A DNA stretch of 64,000 bases from assembly GCA_002007465.1 (NCBI GenBank), contig LNAC01000110.1:496850-560849 (forward strand). The letters run 5' to 3'. The translations under genes were made by a program, and so were the position numbers. The first letter of the stretch is position 1; every line of letters starts with the position of its first letter. The DNA comes from Ailurus styani (lineage: Eukaryota; Chordata; Mammalia; Carnivora; Ailuridae). Positions 36,783 through 48,760 of this stretch are shown one piece after another. A model generated the notes under the pieces. It had not been told where the DNA came from and made no database searches. It was given only the letters and a program-made list of their open reading frames with translations.

Positions 36783-36974
36783 TTTTTTTTTTTAAAGATT
36801 TTATTTATTTATTTGACAGAGAGCACAAGTAGGGGGAGCAGCAGGCAGAGGGAGAGGGAGAAGCAGGATCCCCGCTGAGCAGAGAGCCCCAACACAGGAC
36901 TCGATTCCAGGACCTTGTGATCATGACCTGAACCAAAGGCAAATGCTTAACTGACTGAGCCACTCAAGGGCCCC
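36783..36974 (-). mobile_element. Can-SINE, - strand
   Basis: Poly-T, AAAGATTTTATTTATTTATT and GACAGAGAGCACAAGTAGG open the reverse complement of the SINE. ACTGAGCCACTCAAGGGCCC closes it on the right. Identical target-site duplications AAAATGATTGTTTC lie at 36769-36782 and 36975-36988. Confidence 0.95.
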
Positions 36975-37545
36975 AAAATGATTGTTTCATTTCTCTTTTT
37001 CTTCTTTCTTTCATGGAATATTCTTTTTTAATTACTTACATCTCCTTTAATTTCTTTCAAAAATGTTTTGTAGTTTTCAGAGTGTAAAGTTTACACTACT
37101 TTTGTTAAATTTGTTCCTGAGTATTTTTTGATGCTATTGCAAATGCTTCATTTCATTTTTAAATTATTTATTGCTACTGTACAGAAATAAAATTTATATT
37201 TTTGTGTATTGATCTTATATCATGCAACCTTGCAGGACTTATTAATTCTAACATTTCTTTAGTGGGCACTTTAGAGCTTTATATTTTTGTAAGAACATGT
37301 CATGTGTAAGTAGTTTTACTTCTTTTCATCATTTAAATATTCAGCTATTTTAGTATTGTGCCTTTTATTTCCTTTCCTTCTTACCTAATTCCGCTGGCCA
37401 GAGCCTGCAGAACAGTGTTAAATAGAGCTGTTAAGAGTGGATATTCTTGTCTTATTCCTGACCTTAAGGGCAGCTATTCTTCACCATTAGATATGGTATA
37501 GCTGTGGGGTTTTTGCAGCCTTTATCTATAAAAGTTTACTTTTTC

Positions 37546-37735
37546 AGGGCACCTGGGTGTGCAGTGTTCAGTGTCCTACTCTTGGTTTTTGCTCAGGCTA
37601 TGATCTCAGGGTCATGAGATTGAGCCCTGCATGAGGCTCCCCACTCAATGTGGAGTCTGCATGAGATTCTCTCTCTCCTTCTGCCCCTCCTGCTCCTGTT
37701 CTGTCTCTCTCTTTCTAAAATAAATAAATCTTTTT
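37546..37735 (+). mobile_element. Can-SINE, + strand, old copy nested in an antisense L1
   Basis: GGGCACCTGGGTGTGCAGTG starts a diverged head. TTGCTCAGGCTATGATCTCA, GGGTCATGAGATTGAGCCC, a CT-rich tract and TAAATAAATCTTTTTAAAAA follow. Imperfect target-site duplications around AAGTTTACTTTTTC lie on both sides. Its divergence suggests a fairly old insertion. Confidence 0.88.
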
Positions 37736-39217
37736 AAAAAGTTACTTTTTCTTATAAAAGATTGAGGAAATTCCCTTCCATTCCTAGTATTTAAAGTGTT
37801 TTTATCATGAAGGGGTGTTGGATTTTGTCAAATGCTTTTTCTGTCTCACATGATCCTATTGTTTTTGTTCTTTATTGATATGTGTATTACATGATTAATT
37901 TTCGTATGTTGCATAAATTTCACTTGGTCATAGTGTGCAATATTTTTTATATGTTGCTAAACTCAGCTGGCATTTGGTTGAGGGTTTTGTGCTTATATTC
38001 ACAAGGACTATTCATCTGAAGTTTTCTTTTTCTTACAGTGTCTCTGGTTTTGATATCAGAGTAATAGTGGTTTCATAGAATAAATTAAGAAATGTTCCCT
38101 CCTTTTGTATTTTTGGAAGAGTTTGTGGAAAATTGATATTAATACTTATTTAAATGTTTGGTAGAATTCACCAATGAAGCCACCTGGGCTTTTCTTTGTG
38201 GGTCATTTTTTGATTGCTTGGTCAAACCCTTTACCTGTTATTGGCCCATTCAGATTTTCTAATCTAGAGTCACTTTTGGTAGTTTGTGTATTTCAAGGCA
38301 TTTTTCTCTTTCATACATTTCATTTGTTAGTATACTGTTTTTCATGCCCATAGTACTACTGTATAATCTTTTTTTTTTGTATTATCAGTTATAATTCCCC
38401 CTCTTTCAGTCTTGATGTTTGTAGCTTGAATATTTTCTTGGTCAGCCTAGCTGAAGGCTTGCTAGTCTTATCTTTTCAAAGAGCCAACTATTGGTTTCAT
38501 TGATTTTCTCTCTCATTTTCTTATTTGTACTACCTTAATGTTTGCTTTTATCTTTATTATTTCCTTTTTGGCTTGCTTTAGGTTTAATTTGTGCTTCTTT
38601 ATTCAGTGTCTTAAGGCCTTCTGGCCTCAGTTGTGTTTTACAAGTAGTTAGCTATTAAATGTATTGGGGTTCCCTTAAATATGAGGAATTATTTTTCTTG
38701 TGTTGGTTTCAAGATTTTTCTTTATCTGTAAAATTTTTGCTGTGGATCTCTTTGCAGTTATACTACCAGGAGTTTGTTGAAATTCTTGTAGATGTGGATT
38801 AATAGTAATTTTCATGAAGTTTGGAAACTTTTCTGCTACTAATTATTTCGACATTTTTTTCTGGTCTTTTCCTTTCTGCTGATGCTTCCTTATGCATATA
38901 TTCGTACATTTAATGATGTAAATGATGTAAATGATGTAAACATCTCGCTGAGGCTCTTTTCACTTTTTTTCATTTTTTTCCCCTGCTCTTCAAATTGCAT
39001 AGTTTCTAATGATCTCTCACCAAGTTCACAGATTCTTCCTTTTGCCCATTCAAATCTGTTCTTCATCCTCTCTAGGGAGTTTTTCATTTCAATTATTTTA
39101 TTTTCTACATCCAGATTTTCTATTTGGTTCTCTTTTATAATTTCTGTCTTCTTGATATTCTATCTTTGGTAAGACATTATCATCACACATTGCTTTGGTG
39201 CATGTTTTCCTGTAGGC

Positions 39218-39249
39218 TGTAAATATGTTCCTATAGGAACATATTTACA
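39218..39249. repeat. Perfect 32-base palindrome without spacer
   Basis: The left half TGTAAATATGTTCCTA is followed directly by its exact reverse complement. It could extrude as a 16-bp cruciform arm. The bases on either side no longer pair. It lies in the antisense L1-derived stretch. Confidence 0.95.
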
Positions 39250-39299
39250 ATGTTGTCTTAAAATCTTTGGGAAGCCTGACATTGGAGTCCCCTTACAAG

Positions 39300-40480
39300 C
39301 TATTTCCATTGCTTGCTTTTCCATTGTTGATTATGCTTTCCTGTTTCTTTGCATATCTCATACTTTTTGGTTGAAAACTGGACTTTTAATATACTGTAGC
39401 AACTCTTGATATGCATCCCCAGGGGCTTGATGTTTTTGTTTACTTGTTTATTTAGTGACTGAACTCCCATAGTGAGCTCTGTTGCCTCTGTGGTATGAAG
39501 TCTCAGTCTTAGGCACATGCACAGTCACTGTGAGATGACAGTGGTTTTAGCAGAGCTCCCTTCCATGCCCTTCATCTTTCTGTTAAGCTGTCAGTTTTTG
39601 TTGGCCTCACATCCAATTATTAGGCTCCAGTAATTGCCCACTGATTGCTTTTTTTTCGACAATGTCCTGGGGCATATATTGCTCTACAGTCCAATCCAAT
39701 TAAATTTAGGTCCGTTTCCAGGATTCATTTTTGAGGCCCATTTTTTAAGGTTCTGACTCCAGGAGGACTCTTAAATTGTCTCTCATCTGGTTCTCTCTGG
39801 TAAACTAGCTGGCCTGTGGTTTAGTATGTTCCCCCTGTAGAGCTACCAGCCTGCTCTTAACTTGCTTACCACTGACATCTCTGTTGTTTTCAACATACCT
39901 TTAGGTTTGAATTTCCCCGCTTTATCTGTTCCAAGTGAAATCATTTCCTTTGGTTCTCTGTTCTTGGGGCCTCTCTCTGCCTCTGGACCCAAATTTCTGA
40001 GCCACTGCTCTGGGTTGGAGGTCGGGACAGTGGTCTGTCTGAGAGTGACATCCTATTTTGTGGGTAGGATGCTATGTGGGCAGGGTAGCCTCTGGTCTTG
40101 TCAGCTTGCCTCTCCTGGCATGGAATTTCTGACCTACAGTATGCTGGGCTGATGGCAGTGAAGGCCCCCAAAATTCTTGGCCTCCTGTACCCAGGGATGA
40201 GCTTCCACCTTGTGAGTGGGGCTGGATAAAGAAAGGGGTTCCCAAACTTTCTGCCACACTGTCTTGTATTTAGCCTCTGATGTTCAAAGCTGAGGGGCAT
40301 AATACTGGCAGGCTTCTCCTTCCGGGGAGATACTATAGCTCTTGGCTGTGAACCAAAGGAGGGAGGGTGCCCCACTTTATTGACCATACCTGCCTGTATT
40401 GGAGCTTGCCTTTGAACTGTGGGCTTGGGAGGGAGGAAACAAATGTGGTTCAAATGACACAGACCCTTGCTGTTCTTGAG
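39300..40480. other. Intronic stretch, possibly the 5' UTR of the antisense L1
   Basis: The stretch has higher GC than the rest of the intron and a long - strand frame (39941-40453, about 170 codons). I recognise no protein in it. Its position just beyond the antisense L1 5' region makes an L1 5' UTR remnant a reasonable guess. It is otherwise unannotated. Confidence 0.35.
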
Positions 40481-40496
40481 ATGAATAGGTGTTCTT

Positions 40497-40700
40497 TTTT
40501 TTTTTAAAAGATTTTATTTGTTTATTTGACACAGAGAGAGAGATTACAAGTAGGCAGAGAGGCAGGCAGAGAGACAGGGAGAGGAGGAAGCAGGCTCCCC
40601 GCTGAGCAGAGAGCCCGATGCGGGCCTCGATCCCAGGACCCTGAGATCATGACCTGAGCCGAAAGCAGAGGCTTTAACCCACTGAGCCACCCAGGCGCCC
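40497..40700 (-). mobile_element. Can-SINE, - strand, young copy
   Basis: The reverse complement shows the full element from GGCGCCTGGGTGGCTCAGTG to AAATAAACAAATAAAATC. Identical target-site duplications TGAATAGGTGTTCTT lie at 40482-40496 and 40701-40715. It is nearly identical to the copy at 43446-43659, so the two belong to the same young subfamily. Confidence 0.96.
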
Positions 40701-40899
40701 TGAATAGGTGTTCTTGAATAAGTTGCCTTTGCTTGCTTAATGCCCAGAGGACAATATTCAGAGACTTAAAATATCTGGTTTTGAGAAAACACGTTTAAAC
40801 AGTTATGGTTGTTTCAGCCAGGACCAGGTTAATAGAGCTCTTCATGCTGCCATTTTCTTCCATGCAGTCTTTCTGTGTACAAAAACTCATCCTTTCAGT

Positions 40900-42130
40900 A
40901 TTTTATTTTCTGATTCATCAGCTTTCTTCCTTTCTGACCAGTTGTTAAAAGAAAGCATCTCTTCGTTCGCTGAACGTTGTTCTTCCCTCTCTGATTCTTT
41001 TCTTGGGCCATTTCTCTCTCTCAGCTGTCTCACTTCATCCCTTCATTTTACTTTCCACCTCTTCCTCTGAAATCTTTGTCTCCAACTTATACTCTGAGTC
41101 TCAGATCATATTTGCTATTGTTCACTGAGCAAAGTTGTCCATCGGGCATGTCGGGTGTGACATGTCTTACCCTGTACGCACTGCCATTTCCCAGAACTCT
41201 ACTTTTGTCTCTGTAGTCCCTGTGTCAGACAAGGTCAACACCATTCACATCATCCAAGCTAAAAACCTCATGGGGATTTCCTGACACTTACCACTCCGTC
41301 CCCAGATCTGTCGTGAAGTCCTGTCCATTCCACCCTTGCAATGCCACTCAACTGCACACCGTCCTCTTGAGTCCAGGGCCACTGCCCACGTTCCCCTTTC
41401 TCCTTGCTGGTCCATTTCAGCAGCCACCTCTCTTTGAGTATCACACAGCCTTCAGAGTTGATTTTCTTCATCCTTCCCAGTTAAGACGTTGTTTAAAGTA
41501 CTAACCTAACCACATATTTTCATCGACTTCCTATTAGTATTACAGTAAAGTCTCCATTTCTCAACTTGATGTGGAAAGCCCTTGATGAGTGACTGCTCAC
41601 CATTAATGTTCTGAACCTTAGATCATAAGTGAAGCTGATACTCATCAGGGAGTTGTGAAATCGCCATGACACGATGCATGCCAGGTCTTTCCCTGGCGCC
41701 TGGAGCTTATTGAGTGCTCAGGAGCTGTTAGATGTTATTCCTCTCCTTATTGCCCTTTTTCTTTCGTATCGATTATTTCCCCAACCTCCCCATCCCCAAC
41801 ATGCATCCTCACTCCTGCAACAGTGAAATAACGGTCTCTTCCCAAACGCATCATCCATTTTCATGCTGTGCCTTTGTATTGTGGCTCTTTTGCCTGGATT
41901 TCTTTTTTTTTTTTTTCTTCTTCTGCCTGGACTTCCAGTTGCAGTGCTTCATGTCTAGAATTTAGGGTTGATAGCCAGTCCTGCCACTGCATTCTCCTTC
42001 CATCGCTCTTACTGTAGACATCTGATGTTTGCCATTTCTATATTTGTCAGTGTCTGTCCTAACAGACTGTGAGCGTGTTAAGGCCAGTGCTCATGTTTTG
42101 TCTTTGTGTGCTTAGATCCCTAGTAATAAA
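40900..42130 (+). repeat. L2/L3-type LINE region, + strand
   Basis: CCTCTTCCTCTGAAATC, TCACTTACCACTCCGTCC-like text, GTCTCCATTTCTCAACTTG, CCTGCAACAGTGAAATAACG, TTTTGCCTGGATTTC and ACTGTGAGCGTGTTAAGGCC resemble the diverged 3' region of L2/L3-type LINEs in the sense direction. It may be more than one fragment. A T-rich run lies near 41905-41920. Confidence 0.5.
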
Positions 42131-42867
42131 GACACTGAAAGCCATGTAGTACTGACATGGGGAATGTCTGTTTAATGTAGACTTACTTTATTGCTTACTT
42201 TTATTATTTCTCATCGTAATACATTACACTGGACGTTGTAATTTTTTACACTTTAATTTTTATTTCTGAGTAAAGTTTTGTCTAGTCTAGCAGTTTTTCA
42301 TATATACCAGTAGATAAGTATTTCTATATTTTAATGTAAACTTTGCCTTCTTTATTAACGATGTACTAAACTTTGTGGACACTCTTACATGTAGCTATGT
42401 GACTAGCTGTTCATGAAGAATAGGTGCAATGTGATTCAGAGCTCTCCTTAAAAGTATTTATTACCTACAGGGCTGATTAGGCATTGAAAAAAACATGATT
42501 CTTGGGTAAATGAAAATGTTTCCCCATTTTAAATGACATTTTAGGTGATAGCAGGTAGTAGAACTATACTTAAGGAAACACAAGAAGACTTCTTGGAGAA
42601 AGAAAATTCAATGAACACATAACATTATTTTCACTAAATAATTACAGTTTTAATGAGCATTTCTAACTTTGAAAAAATGAGAGGGAAGGCAAACTCCATG
42701 TCATTTAGACATGAATCTCAATCCCTTTAACTGATATTGGCAGAGGAAAACTTTATTCAAACTATAAATTAATAAATGTCAAAAACTTGTAGGTCAGACA
42801 TGACTCAAAAAAATGATCATGCTATCGACGCTAAGGGGTGTGATAGAATGGCTCACAGAAGGATTTA

Positions 42868-43731
42868 TTTTTATTTTTATTTTTTCAGTGTTCCAAGATT
42901 CATTGTTTATGCACCACACCCAGTGCTCCCTGCAATACGTGCCCTCCTTAATACCCACCACCAGGCTCACCCATCCCCCCACCCGCTCCTCTCCAAAACC
43001 CTGTTTGTTTCTCAGAGTCCACAGTCTCTTATGCTTTGTCTCCCCCTCCGATTTCCCCCAATTCACTTTTCCTTTCCTTTTCCTAATGTCCTCCATGTTA
43101 TTCCTTATGTTCCACAAGTAAGTGAAACCATATGATAATTGACTTTCTCTGCTTGACTTTTTTCACTCAACATAATCTACTCCAGTCCCGTCCATGTTGA
43201 TAAAAAAGTTGGGTATTCATCCTTTCTGATGGCTGCGTAGTATTCCATTATATATATGGACCACATCTTCTTTATCCATTTGTCTGTTGAAGGGCATCTT
43301 GGTTCTTTCCATAGTTTGGCAATTGTGGCCATTGCTGCTATGAACACTGGGGTACAGATGACCCTTCTTTTCACTACATCTGTATCTTTGGGGTAAATAC
43401 CCAGTAGTGCAATTGCTGGGTCATAGGGTAGCTCTATTTTTATTTTTTATTTTTTATTTTTTTTTAAGATTTTATTTATTTATTTGACACAGAGAGAGAG
43501 ATTACAAGTAGGCAGAGAGGCAGGCAGAGAGACAGGGAGAGGAGGAAGCAGGCTCCCCGCTAAGCAGAGAGCCCGATGCGGGCCTCAGTCCCAGGACCCT
43601 GAGATCATGACCTGAGCCGAAAGCAGAGGCTTTAACCCACTGAACCACCCAGGCGCCCTGGTAGCTCTATTTTTAATTTTTTGAGGACTCTCCATACTGT
43701 TTTCCAAAGTGGCTACACCAGCTTGCATTCC
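42868..43731 (-). mobile_element. Young L1 fragment (type B 3' UTR), - strand, split by a SINE
   Basis: The left edge is the poly-T/A-rich tail (ATTTTTATTTTTATTTTTTC), followed by antisense 3' UTR (AGTGTTCCAAGATTCATTGT; TTATGCACCACACCCAGTGC) and ORF2 C-terminal sequence (TTCCATTATATATATGGACC; CCAGTAGTGCAATTGCTGGG). The element is 5'-truncated at the right edge, CTTGCATTCCCA. Target-site duplications CACAGAAGGATTTA / CACAGAATGATTTA lie at 42854-42867 and 43732-43745, one mismatch apart. A Can-SINE interrupts it at 43446-43659. Confidence 0.92.
43446..43659 (-). mobile_element. Can-SINE, - strand, nested in the young L1
   Basis: A full-length near-consensus copy with AAGATTTTATTTATTTATTT on the left and GAACCACCCAGGCGCCC on the right. 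The flanking L1 text GGTAGCTCTATTTTTA occurs on both sides (from 43427 and from 43660) as the target-site duplication. This orders the events: L1 first, then SINE. Confidence 0.95.
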
Positions 43732-43964
43732 CACAGAATGATTTAAAAAAAAATCTCATTAATTCCCTCAGTAGAATTTGAATATTAAAGTACTCTTGGT
43801 TCAGGTGGAGAAAAAAAAAATGTCCATCATTCAGAGGTGACTTTTTAACCTTTAAAATTGGTGGCAAATTTCCTTTTTTCATCAAGAATAGGTTTTTATT
43901 AGTTTTTTTATTGTGGTTGCATTTTTCTCCTCTATGTTGGACATTAGAAAATTACCCCCTTCCG

Positions 43965-44158
43965 GGGTGCCTGGTGGCTCAGTCAGTTAAGTGCCTGCCT
44001 TCGGCTCAGATCATGATCCCAGGGTCCTGGGGGCGAGCCCCACATCAGGCTCCCTGCTCACCGGAGAGCCTGCTTCTCCCTCTCCCTCTGCCTGCCACTC
44101 TTCCTACTTGTGCTCACTCTCTCTCTCTGTCAAATAAATAAATAAAATCTTAAAAAAA
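43965..44158 (+). mobile_element. Can-SINE, + strand
   Basis: GGGTGCCTGGTGGCTCAGTC begins the head, GGGCGAGCCCCACATCAGGC follows, and CAAATAAATAAATAAAATCT with an A run ends it. Target-site duplications around AATTACCCCCTTCCG / AATCACCCCTTCCG flank it. Confidence 0.94.
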
Positions 44159-45619
44159 AAAATCACCCCTTCCGATGTCGTACTGACTTCAGAAGAAATA
44201 ACTTCAGTGTTATTAAAGAGTGAGAATATTGTCTATGAAACCCAGAGCAGCATTGAGCCAATGCCGTTAGGCTCATAGCTTGTATCGGGCTCTAGTAGCA
44301 TTCATGACATAGTAGCCCTGGCAGTCTTCACTTGCTCCAGTTCCTGTGTGGACACAGTGTGATTATTCCCTAAGCTCTCTTACCACCTGATCCTTGCAAG
44401 GAAGCATGCCAGCAGTGCTCTTGCCAATAACCTGCTTTTGTTCTCAGTAAATCACAGTATCTCTGGGTCTGTTAATGCCTCATGCATAGTTTACAGGGTC
44501 CTAAGAACATTCGGTTGCACTGCAGAAAATAACTGTTTTCTCAAGAAAATTCCAGTTATGCTTTGGAAGGTAAATAGCTTGCTGTCCTTTTGCAAAGTTA
44601 TTTAAACTTGTAAAAGACAATTTTAAACCTAGTACAGACTGTATGCATACTTTTGCAATTGCAACTTAAAGATTTTTTCTCCTTGCCTTCTTAACTCAGA
44701 ATTTGTAACATGAGTTTATCTCTGTTAACCTCCTGTTATTATCTGCTCTGAATGTAAGGTATAATCCTCATCAGTTAAATACTGAAAGCAGTTACATATG
44801 GTGAAGACTTTGCTGAGTTTTGGATCAGGTAACATTTATGGAAATAGATTAGCAAAAACTCAGGATCACTCTATACTTGCAAGGAAAAAAAATGCGTTCC
44901 ATGATTTTTGCATCACTGGTGGTTAAGGACTTAATGCGTAACCTGTTTGCTTTTAATAGAAGCCATTACTCCATGAAGTAGAAAACTTACTATTGTTTAC
45001 ATATTTGTTACTGCTAACAGTACATTTTATACCTGGATATAAGTGATGATCTTAGAAATGAAGTGTATCCTTGAGTACATAAAACCATGTAATCATATAT
45101 GCATTACTGCCTATACCTAATGTCCCAGTCTGGGCTTTTACATTGATGTTTCTGCTTTGTAGTATATCAAGTATTTTCAAGTAGGAAGGAGTAAATTCCC
45201 GTGTTGCAGTTTCTATTTGGAAAGGGTATGGAATTTTAAGAAATTGGTAGAGATTTTTATTATTCTCTTACTTTGGTTCTTTCTGTATTTGCTGTTGTTT
45301 TCATGATTCATCCCAGGAGTGTTGGTTTTGCCTTCAGCAGAAATGCCAGTGAAAATTCTCATGACTGACACTTCCTTTTCATAAGCCTTTCTCACTATGG
45401 AGATGGCTGACATACATTGAATAAAGTTAATTTGAAATGGGTCAGCTTTCCTTTTAATACTTGCTCTGGATATGGCTCTAATCTCAAATAGTCACCATAA
45501 TAAAATTACTTACTAATTTTCTGATGATAAAAATAATGCATGTTGTTTATACAATGCTTGGAAAATGCTGACCATTAATAGAAAATTATTGAAGTCATGT
45601 TTATAATGTTATGATAAAT

Positions 45620-45775
45620 AGCTGTCTTTCACTTAGCACATACTACGTGGTGAGGCTCTTTCCATGAATTATTTCACTAAATTGGTGTCAGGAAGCTAGT
45701 AAGTGATGGTCCTGAGATTAGAACACAGATCTGTGCAACTCCAAATCTACTCTTATCTGTTCTACCACTATTCAT
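45620..45775 (-). repeat. MIR fragment, - strand
   Basis: ACTTAGCACATACTACGTGG, GAAGCTAGTAAGTGATGG and GATTAGAACACAGATCTGTG are in antisense MIR order. Confidence 0.65.
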
Positions 45776-45812
45776 ACTATATTGTTCTCTGTGTCATGCA
45801 TAATAACTTACT

Positions 45813-45841
45813 ACACACGCATACACACACTCACTCACATA
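45813..45841. repeat. (CA)n-like simple repeat
   Basis: A short, imperfect ACACAC / CACTCA tract that also gives a spurious His-Thr repeat in translation. Confidence 0.8.
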
Positions 45842-47026
45842 GTCCCACACGCTCGCTCTCTAGCTTTTATGTACACTGCTCTATTGCTTTGAACATAGTA
45901 CCTAACCTGAGGACCTGTTTCCTCATATATCCATTTAGTATAATTATGTCTATCTCACTATAAGGAGTAAATAAACTATTATTCACAAAGCAGTTAGAAA
46001 AACACCTGATGTCTGTTAAGTACTTTATAATTATTTGTTAATATTTTATCATCATCATAACTCTTTTAAAAATGATCTTGTTATTTTTCATTCATTATTA
46101 CATGGCACAGATAACAGTTTTATTAGAAAGCCAGTGTTTTTAACCTCATTATGGTATAAGAGGCATGCATTGCCTGAGTGCATTGAACATTTCTTAAGTA
46201 GAAGAGAAAAAAAAATGCTGTAGATGAAGGATGTGAAACAAGAGACGAAAACATGGAAAAGAGAAAAAAATCAAATCAAATAAAAAAATACTCCAAATAA
46301 AGTGTGATCAGGTGTTTTCTAGGCTCTCTTAGTCCATTTTTTGTAATGAGTAGAAATCTAAGCTACATTGCTATAGGCATAATTGCCATTGTTGACTCTG
46401 ATCTAGCATGATTGTATGGAAATATTCATTTTTAACATATATAGTCCAATTTACTTTGTAGCACTGGCATTTTGCCTTGTTTGCAGGAAGATCTTGAAAT
46501 GTTATTGAGCTGAGCCCTTCAGGCACGCTGAACTCCACCACAAAATATATGATATATTGCCGCTCACCAACAGTCCATGGCTGATATACAGTCATTGGCA
46601 AAACTGTGGCAACTGACAAAGATCGTTAGTGCTGCAACCATTTTTACCTTATACCTTGGCAGTTGAATGAGAAGATTTAGGACTCCAGTGGATGCCAGCC
46701 CTAAATTCATTTTTGTAACAGATTCTTGAGTCTGGGTTTATTGAAGCATGAACTCCTAAGGTTTTATCCTGGCAACAAAAGATATGTGGAAAATAAAATA
46801 GCCATAAATATGACTGAAACATTTATTAAATTGCTAGTAGGAAAGTAAGGACTTTAGCTTAATATATATCCTCTTTACAATTTCAATAAAATGTCATCTT
46901 TATAACTTTTCTGACTTTTTATATGTGGAGTCAATTTAAGCCTACTCCCTGTTTACATGAATTGTATGAGAGGTTATCTGAAATTATTTTTTATGTTAAA
47001 TATGAATGTGGTCTAAACTGAAGCAT

Positions 47027-47294
47027 TTGTGTCCCAGATGTAAAATACTTAGTTTGTATGTCACAAGGAGGTTCAATTTAGAACTTTTTTGTGTTTTGTG
47101 AGAAATTACCATGCATTTTTAACTCTGTTGTCATTGGAATTTCTTGCACAACCATGTTAANTTGTGTCCCAGATGTAAAATACTTAGTTTGTATGTCACA
47201 AGGAGGTTCAATTTAGAACTTTTATGTGTTTTGTGAGAAATTACATGCATTTTTAACTCTGTCGTCATTGGAATTTCTTGCACAACCATGTTAA
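47027..47294. repeat. About 134-base direct duplication around a single N (haplotypic join)
   Basis: 47027-47160 and 47162-47294 repeat each other with two substitutions and one single-base deletion, separated by the lone N at 47161. The small differences fit two alleles laid end to end. A true tandem duplication is possible but less likely given the N. Confidence 0.85.
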
Positions 47295-47339
47295 CTATGT
47301 GTCACAATTTATAAATTACCTAAGATAGTCTTTTAAATT

Positions 47340-47480
47340 AAAGAAAGTGAAACACTCATTCATTTAACAAATATTTACTAAGAAGCTATCTTCTGCTGGT
47401 CACTATGCTACTACTAGAGAAGCCACTATAACCAAGATACTTGACATCTGTTTTGTATGCTGCTCACAGTCTATTTGGGG
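47340..47480 (-). repeat. L2 3' fragment, - strand
   Basis: ACTCATTCATTTAACAAATA, TTTACTAAGAAGCTATCTTC, GGTCACTATGCTAC and GCTGCTCACAGTCTATTTGG follow the order of an antisense L2 3' end. Confidence 0.65.
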
Positions 47481-47694
47481 AAATTTAAAACAAAGAAACA
47501 ATACATTTAAAAAATGAATATTGTATTCTTGAAAGTTTAACTGCAAAAAGTTGATGAAAAAAGACACAAGAGGAACCTAAAAAAATGCATATTGTGATAA
47601 GTGCTCTGAAGGAAATGATGACGTTTCTCAGATAATGTACTAAAGGGATTTCAAATGATTGTTTAAGAAATTCCTCTCCCAAGAAATGCCATTT

Positions 47695-48075
47695 ACTCTG
47701 AGACCTTATATTAGTCAAGATGGTATAGGTTATGCTGCTGTAACAACCAACCATAAAAATCTCTGTGATTTGTCTACGTAATTGAACAGAGATTACTTTC
47801 CACTTTACATAATCAAGTGTCCAGTGTGAGTTATCTGGTGGAGTTTTGCTTGTAATAGTTACTCAGAGGTTCAAAGTGAAGGAGACTCCCTCTCAATACG
47901 TGCCTCCCTGGTCACCAAAGCAAAGAAGGACGGTATACTTACTGGCACAGTGGCCTTTAAAGGCTTTTGCCTGGAAATGTCATCTGTTCTCATATGATTG
48001 GCCACAAAAAGTTACAGGACATGGCTATATGTAATTTTAAAGAGGGCAGTCATGTGCAGTTTTCCATGTGCCTGA
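47695..48075. repeat. Ancient interspersed repeat, family not named
   Basis: CTTATATTAGTCAAGATGGT, ATAGGTTATGCTGCTGTAAC, AACAACCAACC, TCACCAAAGCAAAG, GGCCACAAAAAGTTACAGGA and TTTTCCATGTGCC follow an order I know from a dispersed mammalian repeat. I do not assign a class. Confidence 0.45.
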
Positions 48076-48367
48076 AAAAGGGAAAAATGGCTATTGATGA
48101 AGAGCACTAATGACTTGCACAGGCCTGAAGGATGAGAAGCAACCAGCTGTTTTCAGAGTTGGAGGAATAAAGTTCTTGGTAAAGGAGACTGCATAGGAAA
48201 ATGCCCTGAGATAAGATAGAGGTGAGTTTGCTTTGCAGATATGAGAGAACAATGGGACTGGAGTGTTGTGAATAATAATTTCTTATACAATTAAGTATTG
48301 GTTAGGAAAGTCATTGTTTTGAATTATTATCCATCTTCCATTAAAATTATGAATGTGTTAATTATGA

Positions 48368-48760
48368 CCCATATTTTGGAAATATTTCCTAATTATAATT
48401 AGTTTTTATCTTTAGGGTGGAGTTATCTTTAGGTGTTCAAAGGTCTTCATGTTGTACATGAAAAAACAATTGTATTTTATTTCTTCTGTGATTTGACTTG
48501 TCGCTGACAGCTCTTCCNCCCATATTTTGGAAATATTTCCTAATTATAATTAGTTTTTATCTTTAGGGTGGAGTTATCTTTAGGTGTTCAAAGGTCTTCA
48601 TGTTGTACTCCATTGAGGATAGCTGTGTGGTTGTCTGGAGTAAGGCATGATATACAAATTTTTCTTTAGAGGACTTTGCTGTAATGCTAGGACTTCTGAA
48701 TTCACAAAAACAATTGTATTTTATTTCTTCTGTGATTTGACTTGTCGCTGACAGCTCTTC
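48368..48760. repeat. Duplication with indel around a single N (haplotypic join)
   Basis: Block A (48368-48457) recurs at 48519-48608. Block C (about 48461-48516) recurs at about 48704-48760. In the first pass A joins C directly. In the second, a segment of about 95 bases (48609-48703) lies between them. The N at 48518 separates the passes. This looks like a short and a long allele placed in series. Confidence 0.82.

Larger units (their letters stand above)
36995..39300 (-). mobile_element. Ancient L1, - strand (ORF2 internal part to 5' region)
   Basis: From about 36995 to 38640 the sequence reads as antisense L1 ORF2: TTAATTTCTTTCAAAAATGT, GAAGGGGTGTTGGATTTTGT, GAATTCACCAATGAAGCCAC, CTGGGCTTTTCTTTGTGG and TCTTTTCAAAGAGCCAACTA. 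From about 38700 it resembles the antisense of an L1M 5' UTR/ORF1 region: TTCGTACATTTAATGATG, CATCTCGCTGAGGCTCTTTT, AAGTTCACAGATTCTTCC and GATTTTCTATTTGGTTCTC. Part of ORF2 seems deleted between them. A Can-SINE lies inside the ORF2 part. The continuation to about 40480 is uncertain. Confidence 0.75.

Noticed and set aside
39941..40453. 170-codon open frame on the - strand
   Set aside because: No recognisable protein. It sits beyond an antisense L1 5' region in a GC-richer stretch, and is most likely chance or L1 5' UTR-derived.
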